Shown here: positions 6,851-15,694 of the stretch, one piece after another
Numbering within the stretch: the first letter of the stretch is position 1
How the letters are laid out: each line of letters starts with the position of its first letter
NCBI RefSeq assembly: GCF_001428105.1
Contig: NZ_LMSJ01000017.1
Span: 26,322-90,321, forward strand
DNA length: 64,000 nt
Direction of reading: 5' to 3'
DNA from: Paenibacillus sp. Soil766
GTDB lineage: Bacteria > Bacillota > Bacilli > Paenibacillales > NBRC-103111
The notes under the pieces: generated by a model
What the model saw: the letters and a program-made list of their open reading frames with translations, nothing else
Databases searched by the model: none
What the model was told of the DNA's origin: nothing
Position numbers and translations under genes: made by a program

Positions 6851-9183
6851 TCCAATTTTCCTTCTTTCAAATATTGAAGTGCTTCTTCAAAAGTTAATAT
6901 TGGCTTGGTTTGCTTATATTTTTTCCAGTAACCCTTAGCTTTGTCCCATAAACCTTTTTTCAGTTTTGGGATCTCTCTCGGGGTAATTGAAAACTTCTTC
7001 TCCAATAACTTTGGAAAAGATTCATCAATAAGTTCTATAATGTCATTTGAGCGTATACTAACTAGTTCTTTCTGAATGGAGTCACGTTTTGACTTCGCCA
7101 TTTCTTCCCCGCGTAACGCCAACAGCATAAATCTAAAGATTTCAGCAATATGCTCGTTATATTTATCATCATCAGGCTTGTAGTAATCGCATTTAAAACA
7201 ATGAAGTTCTGTATGACCACAGTTGAGCATTTCATGCGCTACACAGTTATGTGTGAATCTCGGAAATCCAGCAGAGACATTATTTATGGGCATAAACGAG
7301 GTATCATTTGAAAAGCCAAACTCCGCTTCTTCGTTCTTGAACTTCTCAATTAGTGAGGATATAAATTGTTCTTTATCATCAGCTTCTACCACTTTTGCCG
7401 CCTGTTCAAGAAGTGGGTCAAGTTCAAGATCTGTTGGCTCCTCTAGTTTATTTACAATATTACCCCATACGCCTTCTTTATAAATTTCACTATAATATTG
7501 CTGAATTTCAGGTGAAGATGTCGCTATGTATGGAATTAATGAATTGGGACTACTATGACCTAGTTGATCTTGTATCTCATGTTTGCTTTTATTTTTCATT
7601 ACCATATAAATGGCATGCATTCTCCTTAAATCATGTGATGTGAAATATTCACTTTTAGGTTTTTCAGGCCAAATCCTTTTTTGAAGCCTAATTAAAAACT
7701 TAGATATATCATTATTTGTTAATGCATTACTCTCTATTTTGTTAGCAAATATCCTATATTCGGTTAGGCCATCCCCATTATTATTTCTTGCTGAGTAAAT
7801 CTTATATTTTGGAGCAAACTTAGCAGACTGATCAATCCAGTTTTGAATATCTTCATTAGCTTTAACAACACGAGGCTTACCATTCTTTGTTTTATGCAGA
7901 TGCAACCACTTGTTGCCATGATGATCTGTAGTTATACAGCCTTTAAGCAACAAACAAACTTCTGTTACCCTTGATCCCGTTGCTAATTGAATAAGACAAG
8001 CTCTTCTACAACGAAACTCATATATACCATTCTCATTAATATAAGGTGATTGCTCGTCTAGAAGAGAATGTATTAAAGTGTAAGCACTTCCTAAACTTAA
8101 AACCTTACCATATACGCTTGTTTTTCTTTTTAATGAGGTAGGTATAATTGTGTTAACAACCAAATTCAATTCATTTTTCCAAATGTAATAGGTTAGCCAT
8201 TTCTTTAGCAAAAATCTAAAGTGATTTATTTTTTTGCGATCCCACACACTGCTACGGCTAATATGAATTAGCACTTTATTAAGCCCACCAGATATCAATT
8301 CTAGAGGCGTATTTATTCCAAAACTATTAATATATCTTAGATGCCTCTTAAGATTACTATTTTCACTAACCCAAGTAGTTAATGTTATCTGTCTAATTGC
8401 ACTTCTTACATTATGGATTCGATTAACTGGTTGTGGTAAAGCTTTTATATCTATATCCTTTACATGAGGTAGCATGTAATCAAAACTGTAATCATAAAAA
8501 CTTTGTGCTAATTCTGTATTGACTTCACACAATAAGGTCTTCCATCTATTTTTCACAAGATCTATGTAAGATTTAGGAATCTTTTTTTTATAAATGCTAT
8601 GTTTTATATGTGTTTCTTTTTCTCTTTCAAGAATTACACTTAATACTCCTAAAGCTCTTCTTCTCACAAAGTTTTTTTTCCTTTCAGTATGGGCTTTTAG
8701 CAACATGAGAAGATCATCGTCAACGTATTTTCTGCCTTCATTTTTTAATAGTCCATACCCAGCAGCCCAAATACAAAAGACCAAATTCATAATATCAATT
8801 TTCAGTTCTTCCTTTTTATACTCATTATTGATATCCAACTTAAATAACTCAACGAAATGCGTCTCAAGTTTATCTTCTATCCAATTAAAGTTATGAATTT
8901 TTTTTAGGGGTAGAGAGAAGAACTTAACTGATAATGTATCATCCAATGACCATGTGACTCGTTGGTACAACAATAAGTAGTTAACGTAACATTTTTCGTG
9001 TTTTAAGAGTGATTTATAAAAAACAAGATCACAGAATTTCTGTATTGGAAGTTTTGTAAGATGTTCAATTTGATTCCATGATTTTGAGATGACTAATTCC
9101 CATTCTAATTTTGTAAAGTGTCTATCTACTCCTACTTCACAAATGTATTTTTTAGTATTTTTAGCAATTGCTAATGAACCCAT
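6823..9183 (-). CDS. Tyrosine recombinase, third of trio (786 aa)
   Basis: The catalytic set of the phage-integrase family is complete: Arg405 (TGSRVTEV), His517-x-x-Arg520 (HDLR), His543 (LGHSS) and nucleophile Tyr552. The roughly 390 residues before it are far longer than in ordinary integrases. After the catalytic domain comes a Cys/His-rich segment (CVAHEMLNCGHTELHCFKC), a likely zinc site. Start and stop of neighbouring recombinases overlap as TAATG, so the trio is probably made in fixed ratio. Three different recombinases together point to a Tn554-like or RIT-like site-specific transposon. Confidence 0.88.
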   Translation of the reverse strand: MGSLAIAKNTKKYICEVGVDRHFTKLEWELVISKSWNQIEHLTKLPIQKFCDLVFYKSLLKHEKCYVNYLLLYQRVTWSLDDTLSVKFFSLPLKKIHNFNWIEDKLETHFVELFKLDINNEYKKEELKIDIMNLVFCIWAAGYGLLKNEGRKYVDDDLLMLLKAHTERKKNFVRRRALGVLSVILEREKETHIKHSIYKKKIPKSYIDLVKNRWKTLLCEVNTELAQSFYDYSFDYMLPHVKDIDIKALPQPVNRIHNVRSAIRQITLTTWVSENSNLKRHLRYINSFGINTPLELISGGLNKVLIHISRSSVWDRKKINHFRFLLKKWLTYYIWKNELNLVVNTIIPTSLKRKTSVYGKVLSLGSAYTLIHSLLDEQSPYINENGIYEFRCRRACLIQLATGSRVTEVCLLLKGCITTDHHGNKWLHLHKTKNGKPRVVKANEDIQNWIDQSAKFAPKYKIYSARNNNGDGLTEYRIFANKIESNALTNNDISKFLIRLQKRIWPEKPKSEYFTSHDLRRMHAIYMVMKNKSKHEIQDQLGHSSPNSLIPYIATSSPEIQQYYSEIYKEGVWGNIVNKLEEPTDLELDPLLEQAAKVVEADDKEQFISSLIEKFKNEEAEFGFSNDTSFMPINNVSAGFPRFTHNCVAHEMLNCGHTELHCFKCDYYKPDDDKYNEHIAEIFRFMLLALRGEEMAKSKRDSIQKELVSIRSNDIIELIDESFPKLLEKKFSITPREIPKLKKGLWDKAKGYWKKYKQTKPILTFEEALQYLKEGKLEWVGKEALQ

Positions 9184-11279
9184 TATATAGCTTCCTTTTT
9201 CGTTATATTTTCTATGGCTTCAAGTACCATTTCGTCTATTTTCACTTCTGTAAGTCCAAGTTCAGTTAGCCTCTTGATGATTAATGATATAGTCCTCATT
9301 TGACCTGCTGCAATCGAATTATTAGATGTGTAATTAGTACTACATTTAATTATTGACCTCATGTTAATAATTTGTTTCACTAGAACCACTATTGCATCTT
9401 GTATTTCCTCGCGGCGCATAAGAAAATTCTGACATCCCCAGCATTTGTACCAATTGTCGCAAGATTCTTGACTTAAACAAAAACCCATTTCTACACGCTT
9501 ACCATATTTAAGTAGAAACTCGTCTAACCCCATTTCTGTTGAGAGAGCATTCATCATAGCTTCAACTGGCGGATCCTCCGATGTGAGGAACTGCAACAAT
9601 TTCACATAAAATTTACCACTCACTTCACCTTGCTCATATTTAGAAAGCACACGATGAAGTAAAGCATTTCTTGAAACCCTGCTTTTTAAATATAACCTTG
9701 TCATTTCTTCATTTTTATGACCAGCAGCAACCCGAACAGCCTCGAGACTACCTGTTTTCATTGCTATATGAGTTAATAAAAAAGTTCTGTAACCATGTGC
9801 ACTAATTCGTTCAGAAAGTTCATCTTCATTTAGCACTACTAATTTCATTTTTTCTAAAAAACGTCGAACAGCAGAATCTGAGAGAATCCATGGTGGTTGA
9901 TTAAACTGGAACAAGTGTATAAATTCTCTTTTATATTTTTTACTCCATATTGGTTTTAGTTGGAGTAGGTCCGCTCGTTTCTGTAATTCAGTAATGGCCT
10001 CATAACCTATTGGATCAAGAATGGGGAATTGCCCATACTTATTACCTGCCTTATCTTCATCATGTGAATATAATCCAAAAGCTTCAGGTTGGTTAGGTAA
10101 CGGTTTCAATGCTTGTTTGCTTTCTAAGTTCAATACAAAACTAAATCTGGGAGGAGAACTAGCAACTATAATCCAAAACCATCTGCATAATTCTTCACTT
10201 TCATTTTCAGGAACATATTTATAAATACCTTCCACCATTTTTTTTGCAATCTCCTCAGATGAAAGAGCAAACCCTTCGCTATTTATATATTCCTTTGACG
10301 CTTTCTTGAATAAACTAGCCCACTCCTCCTCTGGGAAATTTAAGTGTATTGGGAAAAATGAAGGTAAAGCTCCAACTCCCCATTCAAAAAATTTTCTTAA
10401 AGTGCTTAGTTTACTTAGATGATAAGAAGTACCAATCTCTTTTTCCCCCCCCTGCTTAAACCTAATTGTTAATTTCCTAAAATCACTTATTGTAAATGAT
10501 GTAAAATCATCTTTCTTCTCTTCATTTAGATACTCAAATAATTCGTACATAATTTTAGACATTCTAATAATGTAATTTTCAGAAGCATCAGCAACTAGTA
10601 GGTAATTATCATATTTGGATACAACATCTGCCCAAATTGGATTAGCATGACTTAATAATTTTTCCCAATTTGTTTTTTTTCTTCTCCTTATCAGAACATT
10701 TGTGTACCCCAATTTAATACGCAGGTCTTGTAATACCTTTGGATTATAACGATCTTCGTTGGAATAACTAATAGTCCTTGCATATTGACTATCTTCATCA
10801 GTAAAACTATTGAGAGACATCCTTTTAAGAATGGTATGCATCCCCAAACATTTTCTAAAGCCAGTGCGAGTAAAAGTGCTATTTTGAGAAATCAACTGAT
10901 CTTCCTGATCTGATACTAGACCAAAATATCTAGACCATTTATATTGTAATTGGGAGGAAGTAGTGTCTTTTTGGAAGTAATTTAGCATCATGTCATAATT
11001 AATTTCATCTTTATGTTGTGGATTAATATTTAAATACCATGGAATTATATAGTACATTTCAGTGAATCTTTCTTCCTTATAACGAATTTTATTATCAAGA
11101 GATGCCTCCATCCACTGTTTTCCATCTGTAAAATCTTTATGAAGATTATCTACAATTAACTTAAGCTTTTTCAAATTTTCTATTAAATAGTCTCTTTGGC
11201 TTTTTAATCTCCCTCTCATGTGAAATGCTTCCAAATACATGATCGAAAACTTATCCCATTCTAACCATTGATAACTCAT
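9183..11279 (-). CDS. Tyrosine recombinase, second of trio, TnpB-like (698 aa)
   Basis: Catalytic residues visible are Arg378 (PPRFS), His495-x-x-Arg498 (HGYR), His521 (GHKN) and Tyr530. A C-terminal Cys cluster (CLSQESCDNWYKCWGC) probably binds zinc, as in large TnpB-type recombinases. Length is close to Tn554 TnpB (about 630 residues). It starts 14 bases after the first recombinase, and its TAA overlaps the ATG of the third. All three recombinases keep active-site residues, so the element may still be able to move. Confidence 0.88.
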   Translation of the reverse strand: MSYQWLEWDKFSIMYLEAFHMRGRLKSQRDYLIENLKKLKLIVDNLHKDFTDGKQWMEASLDNKIRYKEERFTEMYYIIPWYLNINPQHKDEINYDMMLNYFQKDTTSSQLQYKWSRYFGLVSDQEDQLISQNSTFTRTGFRKCLGMHTILKRMSLNSFTDEDSQYARTISYSNEDRYNPKVLQDLRIKLGYTNVLIRRRKKTNWEKLLSHANPIWADVVSKYDNYLLVADASENYIIRMSKIMYELFEYLNEEKKDDFTSFTISDFRKLTIRFKQGGEKEIGTSYHLSKLSTLRKFFEWGVGALPSFFPIHLNFPEEEWASLFKKASKEYINSEGFALSSEEIAKKMVEGIYKYVPENESEELCRWFWIIVASSPPRFSFVLNLESKQALKPLPNQPEAFGLYSHDEDKAGNKYGQFPILDPIGYEAITELQKRADLLQLKPIWSKKYKREFIHLFQFNQPPWILSDSAVRRFLEKMKLVVLNEDELSERISAHGYRTFLLTHIAMKTGSLEAVRVAAGHKNEEMTRLYLKSRVSRNALLHRVLSKYEQGEVSGKFYVKLLQFLTSEDPPVEAMMNALSTEMGLDEFLLKYGKRVEMGFCLSQESCDNWYKCWGCQNFLMRREEIQDAIVVLVKQIINMRSIIKCSTNYTSNNSIAAGQMRTISLIIKRLTELGLTEVKIDEMVLEAIENITKKEAI

Positions 11280-11293
11280 AAATGCACTTCCCT

Positions 11294-12781
11294 TTATTGT
11301 TTTGTCGGTTTGAAGGTTTCTAATATATCTTGCACTGATCCATCATTTTCAGAATTATAAGCATTAGGAATCCAATGAGAATAAGTTGTACGTGTAGTTT
11401 CCGTACTTCTATGTCCTAACCATCTACTAACATCATCTATTTGAATATTCAGTTTTTTCAGCAGATAGGTAGCATAAAAATGCCTAAATGTATGGGGGCT
11501 AAACTGTGAAAGATCTAAATCTCTTTCTCTTATTAGTTGTCTGTTAATGTTTTCATATTTCTTGGCTACAGCTTTACCTGTTATTGGGAGTCCTTGACTT
11601 TTTCTATTTCTGGATACAAATAAATATCCGTGGTCTACTTTAATGTTTCGCATTAATATTTGACGCTCTCTTAATGCTTCATAAAGCAAATTCAGGAAAA
11701 CCTCTTGAGAAAATAGCCATGGAATTTCTCTATATTCCCCGTCCCTTTTATGTCCTGCTCTAAAATCCGGATTATCCCTATCCGTGATCTTACAAACCCA
11801 AAACCCCTTGATATCTTTTTCGTAAAAGTCTATATCGCCCTTAATACCTTGTTTAATTAGCCGTTTAGCCTTATGATAATCCAACCTTAGTAGATTGTTT
11901 GGAATGGAAGTAGGATCAATCCATATACCTGCCGCTTCGCTTGACCTCGGACCTAGGAAACGTAGAATATTAAAAAGAAGTTTATCCTGGTAATTACTTG
12001 CAATTTCTATGAATTGTTCTGTTTGTTCATATGTAAAAATCGAATCTACTTTCAAGCTTTTCAAACCATAGTATTTGCTTTTGCTCCCTACATCTCTAGT
12101 AATAGTTGAGATATCAATTGTTGGAACGCGTTTATCTCCAACTGTACTCGAAATAAAACCTCTTAATTTTTTACTCTTATGTGGTAGCTCATTAATTTGA
12201 AGTGAAGCATAATACGATGACCTTTTCTTCAAGAATAGAAGATACTGCACAGTAGTACGCACTATCTTATTTATACTCGTACTTGAGTAACTACTAATTG
12301 CAGAACGTTGTAGCATTCCAAATTCATCTCTTTGAATATTAGTAACTTTACCTTCAGATTCCCCCCAGATATTCAAAGGAATTGTTCTTAGCATAACCCA
12401 CTCTAAAGCATCCTCTACACCAACATCCGTTCTAATCAACTGTAGATAGTCTGTAAACCCTTCTAATACAACTAGCAAATCTGACTCTAATAATTCAATC
12501 TCCCAAATCAATAAGAAGTCTAAGAATTTTTTTAAATCATTAGCTTCATTCCTTACTGTATTAATTGCCTTACCACTGCTTTTCCTTGATATCAGAAATG
12601 AAGTAGCTTCATGAACCGTAGTATGATCAGGTCTTGAAATGGAGACAATATTCTTATCTGGAAGAAACCTAGCATAATGTAACCCATCCAACTTTTTCTC
12701 TGTATATATCCTAACAACACTTTCTAACCTTAATTTATTGTCCATTATGTTTACTATTTTAAGAAGTTTTTGATACCCCAA
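11294..12781 (-). CDS. Tyrosine recombinase, first of trio, TnpA-like (495 aa)
   Basis: First gene of the operon. Active-site residues are Arg279 (LGPRSSEAAG), His430-x-x-Arg433 (HTFR), His457 (LGHRS) and Tyr467, all in family spacing, with an N-terminal SAM-like core-binding domain (about residues 50-180). TTG at 12781 is chosen because AAGGTGG lies five bases before it, while the downstream ATG at 12745 has no ribosome site. The gene begins about 130 bases from the host-gene remnant, as expected for a recombinase operon at an element end. Confidence 0.88.
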   Translation of the reverse strand: MGYQKLLKIVNIMDNKLRLESVVRIYTEKKLDGLHYARFLPDKNIVSISRPDHTTVHEATSFLISRKSSGKAINTVRNEANDLKKFLDFLLIWEIELLESDLLVVLEGFTDYLQLIRTDVGVEDALEWVMLRTIPLNIWGESEGKVTNIQRDEFGMLQRSAISSYSSTSINKIVRTTVQYLLFLKKRSSYYASLQINELPHKSKKLRGFISSTVGDKRVPTIDISTITRDVGSKSKYYGLKSLKVDSIFTYEQTEQFIEIASNYQDKLLFNILRFLGPRSSEAAGIWIDPTSIPNNLLRLDYHKAKRLIKQGIKGDIDFYEKDIKGFWVCKITDRDNPDFRAGHKRDGEYREIPWLFSQEVFLNLLYEALRERQILMRNIKVDHGYLFVSRNRKSQGLPITGKAVAKKYENINRQLIRERDLDLSQFSPHTFRHFYATYLLKKLNIQIDDVSRWLGHRSTETTRTTYSHWIPNAYNSENDGSVQDILETFKPTKQ

Positions 12782-12908
12782 TCTATCCCACCTTATCCGA
12801 CAATAAAATCTATAACTTCAATTCCTTTAATAAAATTAACTGTATTAATTATTAATCTTTTACCAGTATATTCATAGAGAAAACTGATTTCAATAGTTTT
12901 GGGGGTGA
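12782..12908. other. Right end of the element, noncoding, with junction to host gene
   Basis: A very AT-rich stretch without genes contains the leader of the recombinase operon. It ends at GGGGGTGAT-TA before CTGTTCACCCACTTC, where homology to the family's GDMLFTHFG segment begins. In the intact copy the same place reads GGTGACATGCTGTTTACGC. The crossover therefore lies within or beside GGTGA..CTGTT, but the exact core cannot be fixed without the empty site. Confidence 0.55.
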
Positions 12909-13460
12909 TTACTGTTCACCCACTTCGGCCTGTCAGGGCCGATCGCGCTGCGCTGCAGCCAGTTCGTCGTGAAGGAACTGAACAAATCCGAGCGCAAAGA
13001 AGTGCTCGTCACGGTGGATTTGTTCCCCGAGCGGAGCACCGACGAGGTATACAGCGAGAGCATGGCGCTCGCGAGGAGCGACGCGAAGAAAGCGATTAAG
13101 AACGTGCTCAAGTCCCTGCTCTCCGAGCGGCTCATACCGCTGCTGCTCGCGAAGTCGGAGCTGGACGAGCAGCTGACGTATGACAACATTCCGAAGCAGA
13201 AATGGTTAGAGCTGTGCAAGCTCATGAAGGCCTTCCCTGTTATCGTTAAGGGAACGCTGTCTTTGGAAGAAGCTTTCGTGACCGGCGGGGGGATTCAGCT
13301 CAAAGAAGTCGATCCAAGCACGATGCAGTCGAAGCTGGTTCAAGGACTCTACTTCTGCGGAGAAATTCTTGATATCCATGGCTACACCGGCGGGTACAAT
13401 ATCACGGCAGCCTTCTCCACAGGGTATATGGCGGGCACGCATGCGGCGATGCAGGACTAG
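12909..13460 (+). pseudogene. 3' remnant of the host yhiN-family gene (target of insertion)
   Basis: Codons from 12909 encode LLFTHFGLSGPIALRC and continue to TAG at 13460, about 183 residues matching the C-terminal 44% of HI0933-family proteins. The in-frame TGA at 12906 marks loss of homology. G+C (about 57% near 13081-13140) is far above the intact copy at 4906-6171, so this is host sequence whose 5' part was separated by the element. A GTG at 12969 could start a 163-residue peptide, but without FAD-binding residues it would not be functional. Confidence 0.88.
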
Positions 13461-13499
13461 GTGATACCTCGTTTTAAACAGGAAACTCCACGACTAGAC

Positions 13500-13720
13500 G
13501 CTCTTGAACTTCATTAACTGGAGAAACTACAGCTATTTTGCGCAAGAATCGTCATTTAATAAGAATAACTGGATTTCCTCCAGCTAATTGTGCACATCTT
13601 CGTTGAAATGGGCGAATGACGAGAAATTAGCTGGATTTTTTCCATTTAAATGGTGATTTCGATTGAAAAACGGCTAGGTTAACTGTAGATTTTCCATCTA
13701 ATGCTGCTCGGAACCCCTCG
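13500..13720. repeat. Dispersed intergenic AGCTGGATTTT-type repeats, locus 1
   Basis: This gap carries several variants of a motif of the form (A/G)(A/G)CTGGATTT-TCCAGCTAA, for example at about 13565 and 13630, and a degenerate one near 13680. Similar clusters occur at about 31740, 54130 and 62380. No open frame or terminator is convincing here. Confidence 0.6.
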
Positions 13721-13763
13721 GGTAGCTAGCATATGGAAGTCGCTTGGAGGGAACGCGTTACTT

Positions 13764-13793
13764 GGCGGGTACGCATGCGGCGAAACAGGACTA
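13764..13793 (+). repeat. Second copy of the extreme 3' end of the yhiN remnant
   Basis: Thirty bases here differ at only three positions from 13430-13459, the last codons of the host yhiN remnant. It looks like a scar of an earlier duplication or recombination. Confidence 0.7.
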
Positions 13794-13927
13794 CTATCCG
13801 AGATTGACGGATACGAAGTCGATGTCATTTGTTCCATTTTTAGCAGTTCGGTGATTCAGCAGCTACCCGAATGGGTAGTATTTGGTATAGAGGTCATCAC
13901 CCATACCAGACAAGGGAGCTGATAACG

Positions 13928-14086
13928 ATGGAACCGATGAAAAGCGTAGATATTGAGCAGAAGCGAATTGAGCAAAAATATGACAAGGGACTTGTCGCAT
14001 CAACCTTTATCAAATATTCAGCGTACATCATCATCATTTTCGGACTGTTGTATTTCCTGGTCCGTTACGTATTCCCACGGTTGTAG
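13928..14086 (+). CDS. Small single-pass membrane protein (52 aa), unknown function
   Basis: A charged N-terminal half (about residues 1-22) precedes one strong transmembrane helix (YSAYIIIIFGLLYFLVRYVF). ATG 13928 has GGGAG nine bases upstream. It is followed by a perfect terminator, so it is likely a real monocistronic gene. No family was recognised, and the length gives no clue to function. Confidence 0.65.
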   Translation: MEPMKSVDIEQKRIEQKYDKGLVASTFIKYSAYIIIIFGLLYFLVRYVFPRL

Positions 14087-14101
14087 AACATACATCGACC
14101 C

Positions 14102-14153
14102 AAAAGCAAAAAGACGAACACACACCCAAGGTGCTGTTCGTCTTTTTGCTTTT
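14102..14153. terminator. Bidirectional terminator
   Basis: A perfect 19-bp inverted repeat (AAAAGCAAAAAGACGAACA and its complement) around a 14-base loop lies between convergent genes. Confidence 0.92.
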
Positions 14154-14160
14154 CTATTTA

Positions 14161-15516
14161 TTAAGCAGTTACTAGATCCAACTCGTCTTCCTCATCACGA
14201 TCGAATGAAGCGCGGTCGAATTCACCTTCGGATTCAGCTACTAACAGCGCCGTTACCGTAGTTCCAGTTGCATTAACAGCTGTACGACCCATATCGATCA
14301 AAGCTTCAACACCTAGAACTAGACCCATACCTTCAATCGGTAAGCCGAGTGCAGTCAATACAACCGTTGTTGAGATGGAAGCAGGACCAGGTACACCAGC
14401 CACCCCGATGGAGGAAATGACAGCTACTAAGATCAACAACGCATATTCGGAAATGCCAAGCGGCAGATTGTATACTTTTGCTACGAAAATCGCCACAATC
14501 GCCGGCCAAACACCACCACAGCCGTTAAAGTTCATCGTTGCCCCAAGCGGTGCCACGAAGCTAGCAATACGCGGTGATACGCGAAGACGTTTCGTAATCA
14601 CTTCCAAATTCACAGGAAGCGTTGCATAACTACTACGTGTTGTGAAAGCAACAGCGATCGTCGGATATGCCTTTTTGAAGAATTTAATCGGGTTCACTTT
14701 CGCTACAAGCAGCACAAGGCCACCGAATACTAAGACGAAGTGAATAATGAGTGCCACGTAGGAAGTCAAAATAATTTTAGCTAACGGCTCTAACGTTTCC
14801 CAACCGTATTTCCCTGCCATAGCCGCGATCAACGCGTACACCCCGTAAGGTGTCAAACGAATCACATACTTAACAACTTGGTGCATAACCGCAGCAGCTG
14901 AAGTAATGAACGCCTTCACAGAAGCTACAGCTTCAGGTTTCTTGGAACCTACCGACACGATCGCAACAGCTACAAAAATCGCGAAGATGAGAACCGGTAC
15001 AACCTTACCACTCGCCATGTCGCTAATTGGATTGGATGGTACTAGATCCAAAATAACTTGGGAGAAAGTTGGAATTTCTTTGGCTTTAAAATCCTTCGGA
15101 ACAGCTTGTGCGATCCCGTTACCTGGATCAATCGCCAATGCCACGAGTAGACCGATCAAAGCTGCGATCCCCGTTGTAAGTAGGAACCAACCAATTGTTT
15201 TGAAACCCAATTTACGAAGTTGAGCCATGTTGGACAACGACGAAATACTATTAATAACAAGAATAAATACCAGTGGCATAACAAGCATTTTGATCAGATT
15301 GACGTAAATCGTTCCGATTGTGCTGACACTTTTAAATTGCAGACCTACCTGATTAAAAATGACCCCTGCGATGATACCTAATCCTAAACCGATGAATACT
15401 CGGTTACCGAAGCTGACTTTCTTTTTACCCAGAAAATAAATAAATCCAATCACTACTAATGAAACGACTAAACTGACCCAGTTTGTTTGAAATGCGCTTA
15501 CTAGGTTGTTTTGCAT
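14161..15516 (-). CDS. Dicarboxylate/amino acid:cation symporter (DAACS family, TcyP-like)
   Basis: The membrane transporter of about 451 residues has the family's LVMPLVFILVINSI helix, the re-entrant and binding regions around AFTTRSSYATLP and FNGCGGVWPA, and DMGRTAVNATGT near the C terminus. The overall pattern (KKKVSFGNRVFIGLGLG, LRLTPYGVYAL-type stretch) resembles Bacillus L-cystine symporter TcyP more than glutamate carriers, but substrate is not certain. Start ATG 15516 has GGAG nine bases before it; two upstream in-frame ATGs lack ribosome sites. The acidic C-terminal tail is unusually long. Monocistronic. Confidence 0.85.
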   Translation of the reverse strand: MQNNLVSAFQTNWVSLVVSLVVIGFIYFLGKKKVSFGNRVFIGLGLGIIAGVIFNQVGLQFKSVSTIGTIYVNLIKMLVMPLVFILVINSISSLSNMAQLRKLGFKTIGWFLLTTGIAALIGLLVALAIDPGNGIAQAVPKDFKAKEIPTFSQVILDLVPSNPISDMASGKVVPVLIFAIFVAVAIVSVGSKKPEAVASVKAFITSAAAVMHQVVKYVIRLTPYGVYALIAAMAGKYGWETLEPLAKIILTSYVALIIHFVLVFGGLVLLVAKVNPIKFFKKAYPTIAVAFTTRSSYATLPVNLEVITKRLRVSPRIASFVAPLGATMNFNGCGGVWPAIVAIFVAKVYNLPLGISEYALLILVAVISSIGVAGVPGPASISTTVVLTALGLPIEGMGLVLGVEALIDMGRTAVNATGTTVTALLVAESEGEFDRASFDRDEEDELDLVTA

Positions 15517-15614
15517 GATCAACATCTCCAATCCCTATTGGTTCACTTGGTTTAATTGTGATAAATATATGACAACTCACATGGACTGTCAATGGTTACT
15601 GTTTCCAATTTACA

Positions 15615-15663
15615 TAAAAAACCGAACAATCCCTCTATTTATACGAGGGTCGATTCGGTTTTA
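15615..15663 (-). terminator. Terminator of the lipoprotein gene
   Basis: The stem AAAACCGAA...CCCTC/GAGGG...TTCGGTTTT with A/T-rich flanks lies downstream of the leftward lipoprotein gene. Confidence 0.85.
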
Positions 15664-15694
15664 GATCATTTTTATGAAATTTTGTGTAAAACAA

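Larger units (their letters stand above)
3142..12908. mobile_element. Site-specific element with three tyrosine recombinases, inserted in a yhiN-family gene (left end unresolved)
   Basis: This AT-rich block contains a DGQHR protein, an XRE regulator, an intact FAD flavoprotein and a five-gene recombinase operon. It stops abruptly within a G+C-rich 3' remnant of a second yhiN-family gene at about 12909. The last segment (12782-12908) is very AT-rich and noncoding, as expected for an element end beside its recombinase genes. The right junction is clear. The left junction is not: the missing 5' part of the host gene is nowhere to the left in this window, so the element probably continues past position 1 and may include the ars operon. 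3142 is only where the lowest-G+C block begins. Confidence 0.55.

Noticed and set aside
9183-12781. Ordinary prophage integration module
   Set aside because: There are three distinct large recombinases with accessory coiled-coil proteins and no phage structural or replication genes in the window.
13701-13922. 73-codon open frame upstream of the small membrane protein
   Set aside because: It overlaps the duplicated yhiN tail and repeat sequence, and has no ribosome site.
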